A stretch of DNA of 64,000 bases from Methylobacterium terrae (GCF_003173755.1 NZ_CP029553.1:3310001-3374000), one strand, 5' to 3'; shown: positions 7,999-17,888, counted from the stretch's first letter. A program made the numbers and translations. Notes: a model not told the origin generated them from the letters alone.

Positions 7999-9450
7999 TC
8001 ATCCTAGCACCCCCGCCCGGGCCACCTCCCCGGCATCCTTGAGCCGGCCGATGTCCCAGGCGAGCGCCATCACCCGGCGAATCTGGGCCTCCGGCAGGAT
8101 GCCCTCGGCGAGGTCGGCGAACTTGCGCTCGAGGTCGGCATCCGACATCGGGTTCTCGACGCTGCCGACCGCGTGCTCGATGTGGCGCGTCAGGGTGCGC
8201 CCGTCGGCGAGCGTGATCGTCAGGTCGACCTGCTCGGGCCGCACCCCGGGCGTCACCACCGGCGCGACCTTGCCGCGCAATTCGGTGATGACGGGATCGC
8301 GCACCGCCCGGTCGCTGAACTGCTTCTCGCCGCCCGCCCCCTCGACGAGGGCGACCGCGACGGCGTGGGTGATGCTGAACTTGCCCTCGAGCCCGGTGCG
8401 CGGCGCGGTCTTGCCGGTGAGCTCCAGCACCAGCGGGTGGACCTTCAGCTCGACCCGGCGGACCTGGTCCGGTGTCAGGCGGTTCTCGTTGCGGAGCTGG
8501 ATCGCGGCGTCGATCGCCGGATGCATGACGATGCCGCAGGCGAAGGGCTTGTAGGTGTTCAACGCCGCCTCGTAGCGGGTCCCCAGCCCCTCGGTGATCT
8601 CGCGGTAATCCTGCTTCGTCGAGACGGTGTTGGCCCAGCCGCGCCTGGCCTCGATCATTCCGTCGGAACTGGTGAAGTTCCTCTCGGCCAGGATCGCCGC
8701 GAACAGCCCGTTGGCGGCGGCGCGGCCGGGATTGAAGCTCTTGTTCATCGAGCCGAACGATTCGCGCAGGCCCACCGGCTGCGAGGCGGCGAGGCCGAGC
8801 GCCCAGACCATCTGCTGCTCGGAGAGCCCCATCAGCTTGCCGGCGGCGGCGGCCGCGCCGAACACCCCCGCGGTGCCGGTGATGTGCCAGCCGACGTCGT
8901 AGTGGTTGGGATAGACCGCGTTGCCGATCCGGCACTCGGTCTCGATGCCGAGCACCAGGGCGTTGAGGAAGTCGGACCCGGAGACCGGCCGCATCTCGGC
9001 GAGCGCCAGGATCGCCGAGGCGACCGGGCCGGCCGGGTGGATCACGGTCTTCAGGTGGGTGTCGTCGTAGTCGAAGATGTGGCTCGACACGCCGTTGAGG
9101 AAGGCGGCGTTCATGATGTCGAAGCGCTCGGCACGCCCGAACAGGCCGGCCTGGGGCGGGCCCGAGAAGGGCTTGAGCGCCGACACCGCGACGTCGAGGG
9201 TCTCGTGGTGCGAGCCGCCGATGGCGACGCCGACCCAGTTGAGGAAGGTGCGGGTGCCCTCGCGCCGCACCGCCTCGGGCAGGTCCTCGACCTTCGCCCC
9301 GACGATGTAGCGCGCGAGCGTCCGGGTGACGTCGCGGGGCGGCACGGGGGCCGCGGGCCGGGCCGGAGCGGACGGCTCGGCGGCGCCCACCCCTTTGGCC
9401 GCGAGGGCGAGGCCGGCGGCCCCGATGAGGCTGCGTCGATCGAGCATCAT
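7999..9450 (-). CDS. MmgE/PrpD family protein with Tat-type signal
   Basis: A protein of about 483 residues. The family fold (2-methylcitrate dehydratase PrpD, aconitate decarboxylase, MmgE) is seen in FNWVGVAIGGSHHET, GVSSHIFDYDDTHLKTVIHPAGPVASAILAL and GSMNKSFNPGRAAANG. The His and Lys residues of the active-site region are retained. ATG 9450 (or ATG 9447) is preferred over upstream in-frame starts because it begins MLDRRSLIGAAGLALAAKGVGAAEP, a short twin-arginine-style leader. Export is unusual for PrpD proteins. It shares orientation with the TcuA-like gene upstream. A hydratase or isomerase acting on a tricarboxylate is a reasonable inference; the exact reaction is unknown. Confidence 0.85.
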   Translation of the reverse strand: MMLDRRSLIGAAGLALAAKGVGAAEPSAPARPAAPVPPRDVTRTLARYIVGAKVEDLPEAVRREGTRTFLNWVGVAIGGSHHETLDVAVSALKPFSGPPQAGLFGRAERFDIMNAAFLNGVSSHIFDYDDTHLKTVIHPAGPVASAILALAEMRPVSGSDFLNALVLGIETECRIGNAVYPNHYDVGWHITGTAGVFGAAAAAGKLMGLSEQQMVWALGLAASQPVGLRESFGSMNKSFNPGRAAANGLFAAILAERNFTSSDGMIEARRGWANTVSTKQDYREITEGLGTRYEAALNTYKPFACGIVMHPAIDAAIQLRNENRLTPDQVRRVELKVHPLVLELTGKTAPRTGLEGKFSITHAVAVALVEGAGGEKQFSDRAVRDPVITELRGKVAPVVTPGVRPEQVDLTITLADGRTLTRHIEHAVGSVENPMSDADLERKFADLAEGILPEAQIRRVMALAWDIGRLKDAGEVARAGVLG

Positions 9451-9561
9451 GGCGTTCTCTCCCTGTTCATCCAACGCGACCGGGGCTAAGCAGATTTCGC
9501 AAAAGTGGTTGCCGGGTTTGCGACAAAAATCTGCGACAAACCAAGCAACTAAGCGGACGAA

Positions 9562-9579
9562 GCGTTGGCCTGCCAACGC
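9562..9579 (-). terminator. Hairpin between the TcuA-like and PrpD-like genes
   Basis: GCGTTGGC pairs with GCCAACGC around a two-base gap (effectively a 7-base stem with a 4-base loop). It sits 30 bases past the stop of the leftward flavoprotein gene. Longer-range arms CTAAGCAGA (9486-9494) and TCTGCTTAG (9583-9591) enclose it, so the 159-base spacer can fold extensively. No T-run follows, so termination efficiency is uncertain. Confidence 0.45.
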
Positions 9580-9609
9580 AAGTCTGCTTAGGCCGGGTCC
9601 GCTTCCGGC

Positions 9610-11091
9610 TCAGGCGGCCCGCGCCGCTCCGTTCCCGGCCCGCCGCCCGAACACCACGCCGGAGGTGAGGCCCGATCCGCCCGGATAGCCGTTGAAGAAC
9701 ACCCCGCCGACCATCTCGCCGCAGGCGTAGAGGCCGGGGATCGGGGTGCCGCTCTCGTGCAGGACCGCGCCGTCCTCGTCGACCTCGACGCCGCCATACG
9801 TGAAGGTGATGCCGCCGGTGACCGGGTAGGCCTTGAACGGCCCGGTCTCGATCCGCCGCGCCCAGTTCGATTTCGGCAGCGCGAGGCCCCGGGTGCCGCG
9901 CCCGTCCTTCACGGTGGGATCGAAGGGCACGCTCTCGTCCACCGCGTCGTTGAACGCCGCGATCGTCGCCCGCGCCTGCGCCTTGTCGGTGAGGCCGTCG
10001 AGCCGGTCGATCAGCGCGTCGAGGGTGTCGGCCTCGACGAAGTGGGCGTCGTGGAACCGGTACTCGCTGTAGAGCAGCGGATCGACCGATGCGTCGAAGA
10101 TCTGCCAGGCGACGTGGCCGGGCTGCTCCATGATGGCGCGGCCGAACTGCGCGTAGGTGTAATTGCGAAAGTCCCGGCCCTCGTCGACGAAGCGCTCGCC
10201 GTCCGCGTTGAGCATCACGCCGAGGAAGTAGCAGATCTTGCGGTAGTGCTTGCGCTCGAGATGCGGCAGGTCGAGGTTGCCGTAGGGCGGGGTGAACAGG
10301 TCCATCGGCGTGGCGTGGCAGCCGCCGTAGAAGCCGTGGCGCCGCGCGCCGAGGCGGAACGCCATCGCGAGCCCGTCGCCCTGGTTGTGCGGCGTGCCGC
10401 GCACCTTGGCCTCCTCCCAGCCCGGGCCGATGAACTCGGCGCGCATCGCCGCATTGGCCTCGAAGCCGCCGCAGCCGAGCACCACCGCCCGCGCCCGGAT
10501 CGCGCCCGCGCTCGTGCGCACGCCGCGGACGCGGCCGTCCTCGACGATCAGGTCCTCGGCGGCGCAGTCGTAGCGGATCTCGCCGCCCAGGCCCGCGAAG
10601 GCGGCGCGCTCGGCCTCGGCGAGGCCGTGGCCCTCGCCCCGGGTCGCGAGCGTCAGGCCGCCCCAGAAGACGTGGCGCCCGTCCTTCTCGAAGGACTGAC
10701 GGGAATAGATCGGCTCGAACTTCACCCCGCGCGAGGCGAGCCAGCGCACGGCGTCGTAGCTCTCGGCGATGAGCGTCCGCTGCTCGCGGCTCAACGGGCG
10801 GCCGTCGTTGAAGCCGAGGAGATCCGCGGCGAAGCGCTCGGCCGGGTAGGCGCCGAAATCGGTGTGGGGCAGCCGCGGATCGGTCGGGTCCTCGAGCAGC
10901 GGCACGAGGTCGTCGGCGCCGTCATAGACGAAGCGCATCGCGCCCGCCGTGTAGGCGGTGTTGCCGCCGGCGAGGTCCGGCCCCGCCTTCTCGATCACCA
11001 GGACGCTGCGGCCCTGCTCGCGCCCGGCGATGGCCGCGCTCATCGCGGCGTTGCCGGAGCCGATCACGACGATGTCCCACTCGGTCTGCAT
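9610..11091 (-). CDS. tcuA: FAD-dependent tricarballylate dehydrogenase-like flavoprotein
   Basis: A 493-residue flavoprotein of the fumarate reductase/succinate dehydrogenase type. The N-terminal dinucleotide fold is DIVVIGSGNAAMSAAIAGREQG. FAD and active-site blocks include AGGNTAYTAGAMRF, VLGCGGFEAN, GTPHNQGDGLAMAFRLGA and a C-terminal YPVTGGITFTYGGV, then GLYACGEMVGGVFFNGYPGGSGLTSGVVFGR. The GGNTAYTAGAMR motif and length match TcuA, which oxidises tricarballylate to cis-aconitate. It lies divergent from a GntR gene and upstream of the PrpD-like gene, giving a plausible tricarboxylate catabolic unit. The symbol is by similarity to the TcuA group; the substrate is unproven. Confidence 0.8.
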   Translation of the reverse strand: MQTEWDIVVIGSGNAAMSAAIAGREQGRSVLVIEKAGPDLAGGNTAYTAGAMRFVYDGADDLVPLLEDPTDPRLPHTDFGAYPAERFAADLLGFNDGRPLSREQRTLIAESYDAVRWLASRGVKFEPIYSRQSFEKDGRHVFWGGLTLATRGEGHGLAEAERAAFAGLGGEIRYDCAAEDLIVEDGRVRGVRTSAGAIRARAVVLGCGGFEANAAMRAEFIGPGWEEAKVRGTPHNQGDGLAMAFRLGARRHGFYGGCHATPMDLFTPPYGNLDLPHLERKHYRKICYFLGVMLNADGERFVDEGRDFRNYTYAQFGRAIMEQPGHVAWQIFDASVDPLLYSEYRFHDAHFVEADTLDALIDRLDGLTDKAQARATIAAFNDAVDESVPFDPTVKDGRGTRGLALPKSNWARRIETGPFKAYPVTGGITFTYGGVEVDEDGAVLHESGTPIPGLYACGEMVGGVFFNGYPGGSGLTSGVVFGRRAGNGAARAA

Positions 11092-11180
11092 GGCGTTCCT
11101 CCCAGCCTCGATATGCCATTGTATGCGATTGCATGCAAGAAAGGCGGCTTGTCCGCGGCGGCGCCCTCGCGCACATCCCG

Positions 11181-11224
11181 GGCGGGGCCGGAGGATGCGG
11201 GCGGGGCCGGAGGATGCGGGCGGG
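11181..11224 (+). repeat. Tandem 19-base repeat carrying the GntR ribosome-binding site
   Basis: A 19-base unit (GGCGGGGCCGGAGGATGCG) is present twice in perfect tandem (11181-11199, 11200-11218), followed by six bases of a third copy that abut the GntR start. Each unit carries GGAGGATG, so the Shine-Dalgarno and a decoy ATG are duplicated. Slippage here would change spacing or duplicate the initiation region. Confidence 0.7.
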
Positions 11225-11878
11225 ATGACGGAGCGGGGATCGGGGGAGCAGCGCGGCGGCCAGAGCGCCTACGACCGGCTGCTCGGCGCCATCGAGGAGG
11301 GCGAGCTGCCCCCCGGCAGCCGCCTGCGCGAGGCCGAGCTCGCCGAGCGCTTCGCGATCAGCCGCACGCCGGTGCGCGAGGCCCTGGCGCGGCTGGAGGC
11401 GCAGGGGCTGGTGCGGCACGAGCCGCATCGCGGCGCCAGCGTGGCGCGGCTCGACTACGCGCAGGTGACCGAGCTCTACGACCTGCGCGAGGTGCTGGAG
11501 GGCACGGCGGCTCGCCTCGCGGCGATCCACGCCAGCGCGATCGAGGTCGAGATCCTGGAGGAGATGATCGAGCGCGACCGCGGGCTCGTCGGCGACGCGG
11601 GCGCGCTCGCGCGCACCAACCGCCTCTTCCACCGCCAGATCCACGCCTGCGCCCACAATCGCTTCCTCCAGGGCACGCTGGAGACGATGCGGCTCTCGCT
11701 GGTGCTCCTCGCCGGCACCACCCTGGCGCAGGCCGACCGGGCCGGGGCCTCGATCGACGAGCACGCGGCGATCGTGGCGCGCATCCGCGCCCATGACGGC
11801 GACGGCGCGGAGGCGGCGGCGCGGACCCACATCCGGGCGGCCTTCAAGGCTCGGATCCGGCTGCACCAGGAGATGTGA
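11225..11878 (+). CDS. GntR-family (FadR subfamily) regulator
   Basis: A 217-residue protein. The N-terminal winged HTH (YDRLLGAIEEGELPPGSRLREAELAERFAISRTPVREALARLEAQGLV) is followed by an all-helical FCD effector domain with the metal/ligand-type residues typical of that group (TNRLFHRQIH). ATG 11225 has a GGAGGA about ten bases upstream; longer in-frame readings run back over the divergent gene and are not credible. It is divergent from the TcuA-like gene and is its likely regulator, by analogy with other carboxylate regulators of this family. Confidence 0.9.
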   Translation: MTERGSGEQRGGQSAYDRLLGAIEEGELPPGSRLREAELAERFAISRTPVREALARLEAQGLVRHEPHRGASVARLDYAQVTELYDLREVLEGTAARLAAIHASAIEVEILEEMIERDRGLVGDAGALARTNRLFHRQIHACAHNRFLQGTLETMRLSLVLLAGTTLAQADRAGASIDEHAAIVARIRAHDGDGAEAAARTHIRAAFKARIRLHQEM

Positions 11879-12028
11879 GGCTCATCCGGCCCCGCGGTTG
11901 CATTTGCATTCCGGCCGGGATCGTGGCTGGTACCGGCGCATCTCGAACCACGATCTTCGAACCTCTGGGGAACGCGCGTGCGCCATGGCATCGACAGGCT
12001 TGTCACGCGCGATCGGCGTCTCTGAGCG

Positions 12029-13387
12029 GTGGACACCCGACCCCGATCCCCGCTCGACCCGCGCACGACCGCGCTCCTCGCCGAGATCGCCGGCCAGGAC
12101 GGTGCCGCCCTGCGGCATGACGGCCGGCCCCTCGACCTGCGCGAGGCGAACCTGAGCCGGGACCATCTCGCGCCGCTCGCCGGCGGGGCGGCCTGGTGGG
12201 ACGCGGAGCGCCAGGGCCTGAACCTCGCCGGGGCCGAGATCCCGGGCAGCGACCTCGAACAGGCCGACCTCACCGGCGCCACCCTGAAGCGGGCGCGGCT
12301 CGCGGGCGCGCTCGCCCGCTCGGCGGATTTCACCGGGGCGCTGATCGAGGAGGCGGATTTCGGCAAGGCCGACCTCAGCGGCGCCCGCTTCGTCGGCGTC
12401 GCCGGCGGCCAGGCCGACTTCACCGAGGCGATGCTCGAAGATGCGAACTTTCGCGACGGGTCCTTACGCTTCGCCCGCCTGCCCCGCAGCCTGCTCGACG
12501 GCGCCGACTTCTCCGGCGCCGACCTGTGGGGCGCCGACTTCACCGGGGCGGATGCCGACTACACCAAGTTCCGCGGTGCCCGCCTCGACGAGGTGAACCT
12601 CTCCGACACCAACCTCACCCACGCCGATTTCGAGGGCGCGAGCCTGACCAAGGCGCGGCTCACCGGCTCGCGCCTGCGCAGCGCCGTGCTCACGGGGGCC
12701 AAGCTCGACGGGGCGGACCTCTCGGGCGCCGACCTCTCGGCCGCGACGCTGGTGCGCCTCGACCTCTCCTCCTGCGCCTTGCGCCACGCGCGCTTCGCCG
12801 GCGCCTGGCTCAACGGCACGCGGTTTCGCGCCGCGCAGATCGGCGAGGCGGTGGGCGAGGAGGTCGCGGGCGAGTACGAGGCCGCGAAGGCGAGCTACCT
12901 CGCGCTCGAGCAGAACTTCCAGAGCATCGGCAGCCACGACGAGGCCGGCTGGGCCTATCGCCGGCGCCGCCGCATGGGCCGCCTCCATGCCGGCGCCCTG
13001 TTCCGGGGCGCCTGGCGCGCCCGCGACCGCAAGGGGATCCTCCGCCACGGCTACCGCTGGCTCGCCGACCACTTCGTCGAGTGGTTGTGCGATTACGGCG
13101 AGAGCCTGTCGCGGCTGTTCCGCGCCTTCGCGATCCTGATCGTGGTGTTCGGCGGGCTCTACGGCCTCACCGGCGGGCTGATCCCGGAGGGCGGCACGGC
13201 CGCGACCTACAACCTCCTCGACCTGATGAGCTACAGCGCCCTCAACATGATGACCGCGAACCCGCCGGAGATCGGCATCAAGCCGGTCGGCCGGGTGACC
13301 AACCTGCTCGTCGGGGTCCAGGGCGGCACCGGGATCGTGCTGATGGGGCTGTTCGGGTTCGTGCTGGGGAACCGGCTGCGGCGGTGA
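12029..13387 (+). CDS. Pentapeptide-repeat protein with C-terminal membrane pore-like segment
   Basis: A 452-residue protein with a GTG start. Residues about 60-265 are A(D/N)LxX pentapeptide repeats forming a right-handed quadrilateral beta-helix (for example LDGADFSGADLWGADFTGAD). A linker with a very basic patch (WAYRRRRRMGRL) leads to two hydrophobic segments (FRAFAILIVVFGGLYGLTGG and LVGVQGGTGIVLMGLFGFVLGNRL) that flank YNLLDLMSYSALNMMTA. That layout resembles the two-helix, re-entrant-loop pore of Ion_trans_2 channels fused to pentapeptide repeats. No K-channel TVGYG filter is seen, so a pore function is uncertain. No partner gene is evident and the start is not fixed by a strong ribosome site. 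Confidence 0.82.
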   Translation: MDTRPRSPLDPRTTALLAEIAGQDGAALRHDGRPLDLREANLSRDHLAPLAGGAAWWDAERQGLNLAGAEIPGSDLEQADLTGATLKRARLAGALARSADFTGALIEEADFGKADLSGARFVGVAGGQADFTEAMLEDANFRDGSLRFARLPRSLLDGADFSGADLWGADFTGADADYTKFRGARLDEVNLSDTNLTHADFEGASLTKARLTGSRLRSAVLTGAKLDGADLSGADLSAATLVRLDLSSCALRHARFAGAWLNGTRFRAAQIGEAVGEEVAGEYEAAKASYLALEQNFQSIGSHDEAGWAYRRRRRMGRLHAGALFRGAWRARDRKGILRHGYRWLADHFVEWLCDYGESLSRLFRAFAILIVVFGGLYGLTGGLIPEGGTAATYNLLDLMSYSALNMMTANPPEIGIKPVGRVTNLLVGVQGGTGIVLMGLFGFVLGNRLRR

Positions 13388-13516
13388 GGTGGACACGTGT
13401 TCGACCGAACACCATGCCAACCTCGACGTCATCAACTCGGTTTCGCATCGGGTGCGGGGCTGAGTGGGGTGCGAGGCTGAGGTGATGACGCGGAGCGATG
13501 GTGTGGCCGGCTCCCG

Positions 13517-14293
13517 TCAGGACGCGGTCCGCGGGACCGGAGAGCTTCCCCCCGCCCCCGCCAGCTCCTCCCGGATCACCTGCACCATCGCCTTCAGCTC
13601 CGGCGCCGCCCGGTCGCGCGGCTGGGCCGCCGCGATCGCGTGCGCCGCGACGATCCGGCCCGGTGCACCGGCCAGCACCACGACCCGGTCGGCGAGGTAG
13701 ACCGCCTCCTCGATGTCGTGGGTGACGAACAGGACCGTCTGGCCCGACGCCCGGCAGAGCCGGGCGAGCTCGTCCTGGAGGTTCTCGCGGGTCAGCGCGT
13801 CGAGGGCCGAGAACGGCTCGTCCATCAGGAGCACGTGCGGCTCGACGGCCAGCGCCCGGGCGAGCGACACCCGCTGCCTCTGGCCGCCGGAGAGCTGGAA
13901 CGGCCAGCGCCCGGCGAGATCCGCGAGGCCCACCCGCTCCAGGGCGGCGCGCGCGCGCCGGCGCCGCTCGGCCCTGGCCAAGCGCAGCTTCTCGAGGCCG
14001 AACGCGACGTTGTCGAGGACGCGGCGCCAGGGCAGCAGGCGGGAATCCTGGAACACCAGGGCGACCGCCCGGCGGCCGGGTTCGGGCTCGCTGACCGAGA
14101 CGGTGCCGGCGCTGGGTTTCACCAGGTCGGCGATGACGCGCAGCAGCGTCGACTTGCCGACGCCGGAGGCGCCGACGATCGCCAGGAACTCGCCCGGCTC
14201 GATGTCGAGGTCGAGCCCCGACAGCACCGTGGTGCGGGTGCCGTCGCGGGTGAAGGTCAGGGCGAGGCCCTGGATCGCGATCAGGCCCGCCAT
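13517..14293 (-). CDS. Nitrate/sulfonate/taurine-type ABC ATP-binding protein
   Basis: A 258-residue SsuB/TauB-like ATPase. Walker A is GASGVGKST, the Q-loop is VFQDSRLLPWRRVLDNV, the signature is LSGGQRQRVSLARAL, Walker B is LLMDEPFSALD and the switch is FVTHDIEEA. Start ATG 14293 overlaps the permease 3' end by 13 bases. It energises import with the adjacent permease and Tat-exported binding protein. Confidence 0.92.
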   Translation of the reverse strand: MAGLIAIQGLALTFTRDGTRTTVLSGLDLDIEPGEFLAIVGASGVGKSTLLRVIADLVKPSAGTVSVSEPEPGRRAVALVFQDSRLLPWRRVLDNVAFGLEKLRLARAERRRRARAALERVGLADLAGRWPFQLSGGQRQRVSLARALAVEPHVLLMDEPFSALDALTRENLQDELARLCRASGQTVLFVTHDIEEAVYLADRVVVLAGAPGRIVAAHAIAAAQPRDRAAPELKAMVQVIREELAGAGGSSPVPRTAS

Positions 14294-15036
14294 CTGAGGA
14301 TCCAGCGTTGGAGGGCGGTGAAGCCGGCGTCGAACACGCCGTAGAGCAGCGCCATGGTGAGCATGTAGACGACGACGATGTCGGTCGCGAGGAGCGTCGA
14401 GGCCTGCATCATCCGCTGCCCCAGGCCCGCGACCCCGAAGATCTCGGCCGCCACCACCGCCATCCAGGCCTGTCCGATGGCGGTGCGCACGCCGACGAGG
14501 ATCCCCGGCATCGCGGCCGGCCACACCACCGTCGTCAGGCGCTCGGGCGCGGAGCGGAAGCCGAAGGCGGCGGCGAGCTCGATCAGGTCGCGGTCGACGC
14601 CGCGGATCGCCCCGTGGCTGGCGAAGTAGACGATCCAGAACACCCCGATCGCGACGATGAACAGGGCCGCCTCGGGGCTGACCCCGAACCAGATGATCGC
14701 GAAGGGCACCCAGGCGAGGCCCGGGACCGGGCGCAGGACCCGCACCACCCAGGCGGTCAGGCCTTCCGCCGTGCGCGACATGCCGGTCAGCGTGCCGGCC
14801 GCGATGCCGAGGACGATGCCGATCGCCAGACCCGCCAGGTAATGCCCGAGGCTTCCCGTGATCGCCGCGAGCCACTGCCCGGAGCGCAGCTCGCGCAGGA
14901 ACGCCTCCGGCAGCACCGAGGGCGGCGGCAGGAAGGCCGGGTTGACGAGGCCGAGCCGCGGCACGGCCTCCCACAGGGCGAAGAAGGCGGCGAGCCCGAG
15001 GGGCGGGAGCAGGAAGGCCGCGTGGTGCCGCCTCAT
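14281..15036 (-). CDS. Nitrate/sulfonate/taurine-type ABC permease
   Basis: A 251-residue SsuC/TauC-like membrane protein with about six helices. The conserved [32 protein letters not shown] block is present, followed by the EAA-type [30 protein letters not shown]. It overlaps both neighbouring genes (4 bases with the binding protein, 13 with the ATPase), so the three genes form one transcription and translation unit. Confidence 0.92.
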   Translation of the reverse strand: MRRHHAAFLLPPLGLAAFFALWEAVPRLGLVNPAFLPPPSVLPEAFLRELRSGQWLAAITGSLGHYLAGLAIGIVLGIAAGTLTGMSRTAEGLTAWVVRVLRPVPGLAWVPFAIIWFGVSPEAALFIVAIGVFWIVYFASHGAIRGVDRDLIELAAAFGFRSAPERLTTVVWPAAMPGILVGVRTAIGQAWMAVVAAEIFGVAGLGQRMMQASTLLATDIVVVYMLTMALLYGVFDAGFTALQRWILRWRA

Positions 15037-16070
15037 TTCCCCGCGACCGCGCGCTCGTAGAAGCGCGGCTCGAACAGCCCGTCGAGGGGCACCTCGCGCT
15101 CCAGCGCCCCGATCTTCACCTGGAAGCGCTGCATCGCCGCCGTGGGCTCGACGATCGGGCGGGGATCGGCGGTGAAGCGCGTCGCCGGCGAGGCGAGCGC
15201 CCGCCGGATGGTGGCGGTGTCGACGAGGCCCTTGCCGAGCGCGCCCTCGATGACCGGCGCGACGCGGTCCGGCTCGCGACCGATCAGGTCGACCGCCCGA
15301 ACCACGCTCGTCACGATCGCCTGGACCGTCTCCGGCTCACGATCGAGAAGCGCGCGGGTCACCGCCACGACGGTGCCGGGCTGGTCGGGGAACATCTCGC
15401 CGCCGAGCGCCATCAGGCGGATCGCCGGGTTGCGGCCGGTCACGATCGAGACGGCGGGCTCGCGCAAGGTTCCGCCCTCGACCGCGCCGGCGAGCACCGC
15501 CTGCTGGGTCGCGTCGATCCCCATCGAGACGATCGTCACGTCCTTCGGATCGACCTTCGCCACCTCCCACAGCCAGTATTGCAGGGTGGTGTTGGGCACC
15601 GAGCCGAGGGGCTGGGTCGCGACCCGCGCCGGGGTGCCGGCGGATTCGCGGTAGCGCTTGAACACGTCCGCCGGTGCGACGCCCTTCTCGGCGAAGCGGG
15701 CGAGCTTGGGGCCGGCGACGAAGACGTTCTCCTCGACCGAGGTGGCGGCCACCACCTTCACGTCGATGCCCTTGGAGCGGGCGACGCCCAGCGGCGCCAC
15801 GCCGGCGACGTAGACGTCGAGGGTGTTCGAGGCGAGCGCCTGGATCATGTTCGGGCCCGACTCGAAGGTCGTCACCGCGAGGGACAGCCCGGCCTGCTTC
15901 AGCCAGCCCTCCTTCTCGGCGACGATGATCGGTGCGGCGGCGAGGATCGGGATCACGCCGACCCGCAGGGGCGCCGCGCGCCCTTGGGCCAGCGCCCGCC
16001 GGCCACTCAGCGCGGCGCCCGCCGCCAGGACCGGGGCTGCCCCGAGGATGCTGCGTCGCGTGATGGTCAT
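15033..16070 (-). CDS. Tat-exported ABC substrate-binding protein (SsuA/NrtA-like)
   Basis: A 345-residue protein with a twin-arginine leader ([29 protein letters not shown], cleavage after ALA). The mature fold is the NMT1/SsuA type: [28 protein letters not shown], then [40 protein letters not shown]. It is first in the leftward operon and divergent from an amidase gene. The ligand cannot be read; the amidase neighbour makes an amide- or nitrile-derived compound possible, which is inference. Confidence 0.9.
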   Translation of the reverse strand: MTITRRSILGAAPVLAAGAALSGRRALAQGRAAPLRVGVIPILAAAPIIVAEKEGWLKQAGLSLAVTTFESGPNMIQALASNTLDVYVAGVAPLGVARSKGIDVKVVAATSVEENVFVAGPKLARFAEKGVAPADVFKRYRESAGTPARVATQPLGSVPNTTLQYWLWEVAKVDPKDVTIVSMGIDATQQAVLAGAVEGGTLREPAVSIVTGRNPAIRLMALGGEMFPDQPGTVVAVTRALLDREPETVQAIVTSVVRAVDLIGREPDRVAPVIEGALGKGLVDTATIRRALASPATRFTADPRPIVEPTAAMQRFQVKIGALEREVPLDGLFEPRFYERAVAGK

Positions 16071-16373
16071 GGCCGGCCGTCTGTGGGGAGGGATCGCGCC
16101 CGCTTAGGGCATCCTCCTGCCGCAGAGCAAGAATGGCGCGGATATAAGAAATTACTTCTATATATTGGGTGTACAGGGGAAAAATATGCTGTTGCGGCAT
16201 GGGGCGGGAGAAGAATGTCCGGACGCGTCGCACCCTGGCCGGCGCCGGTGCGACCCCCGCATGCGCCGGACGGCTTGGCGGCGCCGCGCCTCCCGGTCCA
16301 TCTTGCCCTCGCCCGGGACGGGAGCGCGCGACGAACGACGCCTCCCCCCGCTCCACCGCACGAGGACACGCCC
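16071..16373. other. Divergent promoter region, binding protein / amidase
   Basis: This 303-base gap separates the two start codons. Around 16140-16200 it turns AT-rich (TATAAGAAATTACTTCTATA and a following run of A residues), unlike the flanking GC-rich DNA, and is the likely site of both promoters. No reading frame in it has coding character. Confidence 0.5.
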
Positions 16374-17888
16374 ATGGCCATCACCCGCCCGAGCGCGGCC
16401 CAGGTCCGCGAGCTCGCCGCCGGCCTCTACATGTCGCTGTCGCCCGAGGAGGCCGCCGCCTACCGCGCCCTGATGGACGCCTCGTTCGACGCCTACGACG
16501 TGATCGACGCCCTGCCGGACTACATCCCGGAGGTGAAGTACCCCCGCACGCCCGGCCGCCGGCCCGGACCGGAGGAGAACCCGCTGGGCGCCTGGTACTG
16601 GAAGAGCGAGGTGAAGGGGGCCGGGCACGGCAAGCTCGCCGGCAAGCGCGTGGCGCTCAAGGACAACGTCGCGCTCGCCGGCGTGCCGATGATGAACGGC
16701 GCCTCGACCCTCGAAGGCTTCGTGCCGGCGGCGGACGCCACCATCGTGACCCGGATGCTGGACGAGGGCGCGACGATCCTCGGCAAGGCGACCTGCGAGC
16801 ATTTCTGCCTGTCGGGCGGCAGCCACACCTCGGATCCCGGGCCGGTCCACAACCCGCACCGGCGGGGCTACTCGGCCGGCGGCTCGTCCTCGGGCAGCGG
16901 CGCGCTCGTCGCCGCCGGCGAGGTCGACCTGGCGATCGGCGGCGACCAGGGCGGGTCGATCCGCATCCCGGCCGCCTATTGCGGCATCGTCGGCATGAAG
17001 CCGACCCACGGCCTCGTGCCCTATACCGGCGTGATGCCGATCGAGACCACGATCGACCATACCGGCCCGATGACCGCGCGCGTCGCCGACAACGCCCTGC
17101 TGCTGGAAGTCCTGGCCGGGCCGGACGGCCTCGATCCGCGCCAGGTCGCGCCGCAGGTCGCGCCCTACGCCGAGGCCCTGGGCAGGGGCGCGAAGGGCCT
17201 GCGGATCGGGCTCCTGACGGAGGGCTTCGCCGCCCCCGGGATGCAGGAGGCGGTGGCCGAGAAGGTCCGGGCCGGGGCGGCGCGGTTCGAGCGGCTCGGC
17301 GCGAGGGTCGAGGAGGTCTCGCTGCCGGCCTACCGGCTCGCCGCCTCGGTCTGGCAGCCGATCGCTCTCGAGGGCCTGACCCAGCAGATGATGCTCGGCA
17401 ACGGGATGGGCTTCAACTGGAAGGGCGCCTACGACGTCGGCCTGTTCGACGCCCATGCCGGCTGGCGTGGCCGGGCCGACGACCTCTCGGCGACCCTGAA
17501 GATCTCGATGCTGATCGGCCAGTGGGGCCTGACCCACTATCGCGGCCGCTACTACGCCAAGGCGCAGAACCTCGCCCGGCAGGTGCGGAAGGACTTTTCA
17601 GAAACCTTCCGGACCTACGACCTGCTGCTCTGCCCGACCCTGCCCTGCATCGCGACGAAGCTGCCGGAGCCGGGGGCGCCGCTGGAGGAGGTCATCGTCC
17701 GCGCCTTCGAGATGGTCGCCTCGACCTCGCCGATGGACGTGACCGGCAATCCCTCGCTGTCGCTCCCCTGCGGCCTCGTCGACGGGCTGCCGGTCGGCCT
17801 GATGCTGACGGCGCGGGACTGGAACGAGAGCGCGATCTACCAGGCCGCCGCCGCCTTCGAGGCGGACGGCGACTGGCGGGGCTTCTGA
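16374..17888 (+). CDS. Amidase, nitrile-hydratase-cluster type (amidase signature family)
   Basis: A 504-residue amidase-signature enzyme that hydrolyses amides to carboxylate and ammonia. The Ser-cisSer-Lys triad blocks are visible: [20 protein letters not shown] (Lys), [21 protein letters not shown] and [18 protein letters not shown] (the two Ser). The N-terminal helical extension and the [20 protein letters not shown] block are typical of the enantioselective amidases found beside nitrile hydratases. ATG 16374 is preceded by GAGGA; the in-frame extension upstream overlaps the divergent transporter gene and is not credible. No nitrile hydratase gene is in the window. Confidence 0.9.
   Translation: MAITRPSAAQVRELAAGLYMSLSPEEAAAYRALMDASFDAYDVIDALPDYIPEVKYPRTPGRRPGPEENPLGAWYWKSEVKGAGHGKLAGKRVALKDNVALAGVPMMNGASTLEGFVPAADATIVTRMLDEGATILGKATCEHFCLSGGSHTSDPGPVHNPHRRGYSAGGSSSGSGALVAAGEVDLAIGGDQGGSIRIPAAYCGIVGMKPTHGLVPYTGVMPIETTIDHTGPMTARVADNALLLEVLAGPDGLDPRQVAPQVAPYAEALGRGAKGLRIGLLTEGFAAPGMQEAVAEKVRAGAARFERLGARVEEVSLPAYRLAASVWQPIALEGLTQQMMLGNGMGFNWKGAYDVGLFDAHAGWRGRADDLSATLKISMLIGQWGLTHYRGRYYAKAQNLARQVRKDFSETFRTYDLLLCPTLPCIATKLPEPGAPLEEVIVRAFEMVASTSPMDVTGNPSLSLPCGLVDGLPVGLMLTARDWNESAIYQAAAAFEADGDWRGF

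Noticed and set aside
9757..11796. Rightward 679-codon open frame opposite the TcuA-like gene
   Set aside because: It is antisense to a gene with intact FAD motifs, and its composition is that of a GC-codon shadow.
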